Below are positions 61,795 through 64,000 of a DNA stretch of 64,000 nt, in pieces. This stretch comes from Streblospio benedicti (lineage: Eukaryota; Annelida; Polychaeta; Spionida; Spionidae). Both the position numbers and the translations under genes were made by a program. Under the pieces are notes generated by a model. The model did not search any database and was not told the DNA's origin. It worked only from the letters and a program-made list of their open reading frames with translations. The stretch covers positions 39,586,435 to 39,650,434 of the forward strand of contig CM032666.1 of the NCBI GenBank assembly GCA_019095985.1, given 5' to 3'. The stretch's first letter is position 1; each line of letters begins with the position of its first letter.

Positions 61795-62198
61795 ATGCAC
61801 CACGCCATAACCTGGGTTACTGTGAAAATAATGAAAAATTCATTTTTGAGCTAATTAATTTTTTTCCAACATCTATACCCCGCCATACTGTGATGACTGG
61901 TAGGCTGCTGTGGTATCAAATTTTGTTAATATTCATAAATATTCATAAGCAAAATGTTAAGTTTTGTCACAATAGAAACATCTTTATTTATCTTAATTTA
62001 TTAAAACTCGATTTCCAACCTAGTACATTGTGACAAAACAAAAATGCACATTGCCGTCATTCTTTTGGTGGTCTCCCTTTTAGCAACGACCGATATGCAG
62101 AGATATCACGGGAGAAACGGGGCATTACGACATGCCGGGGTTTGCATTTCACGGCACCCCGGGGCATCATACAGACCCCAGGTTACGGCGTGGTGCAT
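61795..62198. mobile_element. 404-bp MITE with CACATG flanking repeat
   Basis: CACATG flanks both ends (61789-61794 and 62199-62204). The ends are ATGCACCACGCCATAACCTG and the reverse complement of ATGCACCACGCCGTAACCTG, about 22 bp of inverted repeat with one mismatch. The interior right third is GC-rich (ACCCCGGGG). No frame. Confidence 0.7.
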
Positions 62199-62837
62199 CA
62201 CATGGATAATGTGACCATTGTGGTCCACTTACACACCCACACAAGAAAGAATGGCAATTATTACAATAATGTAATATTACAATAAGTAAAATAATACAAC
62301 CTCGAGCTGTGCAAGCATGTTAAAAACTATCACATGTTTACTACCAATTGAGCTTTTGTGAGTATATCATGTTGATTATGTATTATGATCAGCATGTTTC
62401 CCTTTTTCTTCAACCAGTTTAATAAATTATATTTGATGATAACAAAATACTTAAACATTTGACCAGTTAAAATTATTGTGTTGTTCATCACCGTTAATTG
62501 GTGGCAGGTATGATAAGGTGAAGCTGACTAGACCCGCAACAATGTCATAATAATTTTTTTTTTGTTTGATAAAAATCATATCTGCTAGAATTGTTACATA
62601 AAACCAATACAGTTTATAATCAAATAAAGTTACGTTCAAATTACTCCTATTGCTATATCAACACATTTTATTGTGTGCTTTTTGCATACCGGACTTCAAC
62701 CTGGTTCCTTCAACCTTATATGTAAAATGAAGCATTATACTTTTGCCATACCCTGTAATTTGCGGTCTTCCGGAAACTGTGGTGATTGTGTGATAGCGCG
62801 CCTCCTCCAGCGCGCGTCACAATTGCCTACACATTAA

Positions 62838-63048
62838 GAGGGGGAATTATATACCTATTTTGAGATGTGATAATGATTTTTATGAGAAATGAGAATGGGG
62901 GTCAATTTTATTTGAGAATTGTGAGAAATTGAAAAAAAATGAAATTGTGAAATGATAATGGTTGGGAAATTAGTGAGAATGGCCCTGGATTTTTGCTGAG
63001 ATTTGAGAATTCAATGGGGGTATATATGTTATATTCTTCCCTCTATTA
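62838..63048. mobile_element. Probable MITE with GAGAATG-rich interior
   Basis: AGAGGGGGAATTATATACCT at the left resembles the reverse complement of the right end (AGAGGGAAGAATATAACATA). The interior repeats GAGAAT/GAGAAAT motifs. The inverted repeats are imperfect, so this is tentative. Confidence 0.4.
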
Positions 63049-63279
63049 AACATAACATATCTATTAATAGTTCCCCACATTCCACAACTTTTATGTGCTT
63101 CACACATTTACATGATACGACACAATCATAACTTTAAAATACAATTACAGAAAAAATGTATAGACTATTATAGTATACAATCGGCTATAACTTGGTTTAA
63201 AATTGTGAATTGAATTGACCACAGCATGCTGAAAAATGTGAAAATAGCACTCAATTTTGCGATTATATTGGTCAATCAC

Positions 63280-63494
63280 CATTCTATCATGACTAAAATG
63301 TTTTGAGCCGTGGGGACGTCAATTCCTACAGTTTTTTGTTGATCTCCACAGCAACAAAACATGTCTTGCTACGCCAGCGGCTGTATTGATATTGTGAGGA
63401 GATTAGACTAGCGCCGTGGTTTTTTGGGAGCGGTTTTCCATCGCAAACAAATATGCAATGCTTGGTTGTGATTTTTGCATGGAATGATAGAATG
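63280..63494. mobile_element. MITE family shared with 56116-56398
   Basis: It starts CATTCTATCAT and ends ATGATAGAATG (perfect 11-bp inverted repeat). The inner words are shared with the intron-24 copy in inverted orientation. 215 bp, non-coding. Confidence 0.6.
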
Positions 63495-64000
63495 TTTTAC
63501 TTCCCACCACCCGCAATACCATTCTCACTGGGTGCAGTTCTTAATACATGATTTTATAAGTGTGATCAAGTGGTATCAACCATGCACAGGATCTAGCTAA
63601 GAGGAGTTTTCATTTTTATATGAGGTTAAGTTCTTATAATAGTTCTTTATTTTTTGTTAGAGACAATACTTTGCACGTGTTAACTGCATGCTGCATAATT
63701 TCATTGAAAGTTCTCTTGATGATAGTATATTAAAATGGAATTAACATTTGCCTGGTGACTACCGTAACTCTCGGGCCTGCCATGAATCGTACCTTTCACT
63801 GTTACTCTGCATTGGACAAAAAAAATGATTACCGTAATCAATCTTCTATTCTGTTGAATTCGAGGCATTTGCCACCATAACATATATAAGGTAACTTAAA
63901 AAGTTTTGACCCTCATTTAGGAAATGTATGAAATTCTTAAATATTGATCTAGGATTAGATATATATTTAGATATTAGTGTAAACTAAATTAGCCCCACCC

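Larger units (their letters stand above)
61481..64000. other. Intergenic tail of the window
   Basis: No coding region is supported on either strand. It holds three small inverted-repeat elements (61795-62198, 62838-63048 and 63280-63494) in AT-rich DNA. Confidence 0.5.

Overview
The window is animal nuclear DNA: AT-rich, with spliceosomal GT-AG introns, AATAAA polyadenylation signals, many small inverted-repeat transposons, SINE-like and LINE fragments, and one 100-base assembly gap. The families present (a giant membrane-anchored EGF-repeat protein, CAND1, NUP42, MRPS14) point to an invertebrate metazoan, quite possibly a marine deuterostome. The sequence alone does not fix the phylum.

Layout. 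(1) About 1,820-18,950, + strand: most of a giant transmembrane protein gene. Five short exons, all with phase-2 introns, carry a repeated beta-sandwich-like module whose two halves lie on neighbouring exons, with zero to three EGF domains between the halves. They are followed by one ~12-kb exon coding for roughly 90 EGF domains, a Draper/MEGF-like cysteine region, one membrane span and a short tail. The EGF array has a 114-bp unit and a higher-order repeat of 20 units (2,280 bp). One in-frame TAG interrupts it at 13,893. The 5' end of the gene is not visible. (2) 21.1-22.6 kb, + strand: a small MRPS14 gene (mitochondrial ribosomal protein uS14m) whose exons are too short to stand out as long ORFs. 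(3) 24.1-25.0 kb: the 3' end of a LINE. (4) 25,625-31,926, - strand: NUP42 (CCCH zinc-finger FG nucleoporin). (5) 32,426-60,397, + strand: a complete CAND1 gene. I could assemble 31 coding exons that sum to 3,717 nt (1,238 aa) with every junction in frame. CAND1 and NUP42 are head to head with 499 bp between their start codons, an apparent shared promoter. (6) After the CAND1 3' UTR (signal at 61,460) the window holds only intergenic DNA with small transposons.

CAND1 introns act as a museum of mobile DNA: a SINE-like element next to a broken LINE (intron 1), a TTAA-flanked piggyBac-like element (intron 4), a transposon nested in another transposon, each with terminal repeats and flanking duplications (intron 13), long snap-back elements (introns 16 and 27), two copies of one ~0.8-kb family (introns 1 and 20) and pogo/Tigger-like MITEs (introns 22 and 29).

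The housekeeping genes have unrelated jobs (cullin-RING ligase exchange, mRNA export at the pore, mitochondrial translation). The candidate novelty is the EGF giant: its split module, its regular higher-order repeat, near-universal Notch-type O-glycosylation consensus sites, and a stop codon in an otherwise intact 4,000-codon frame.
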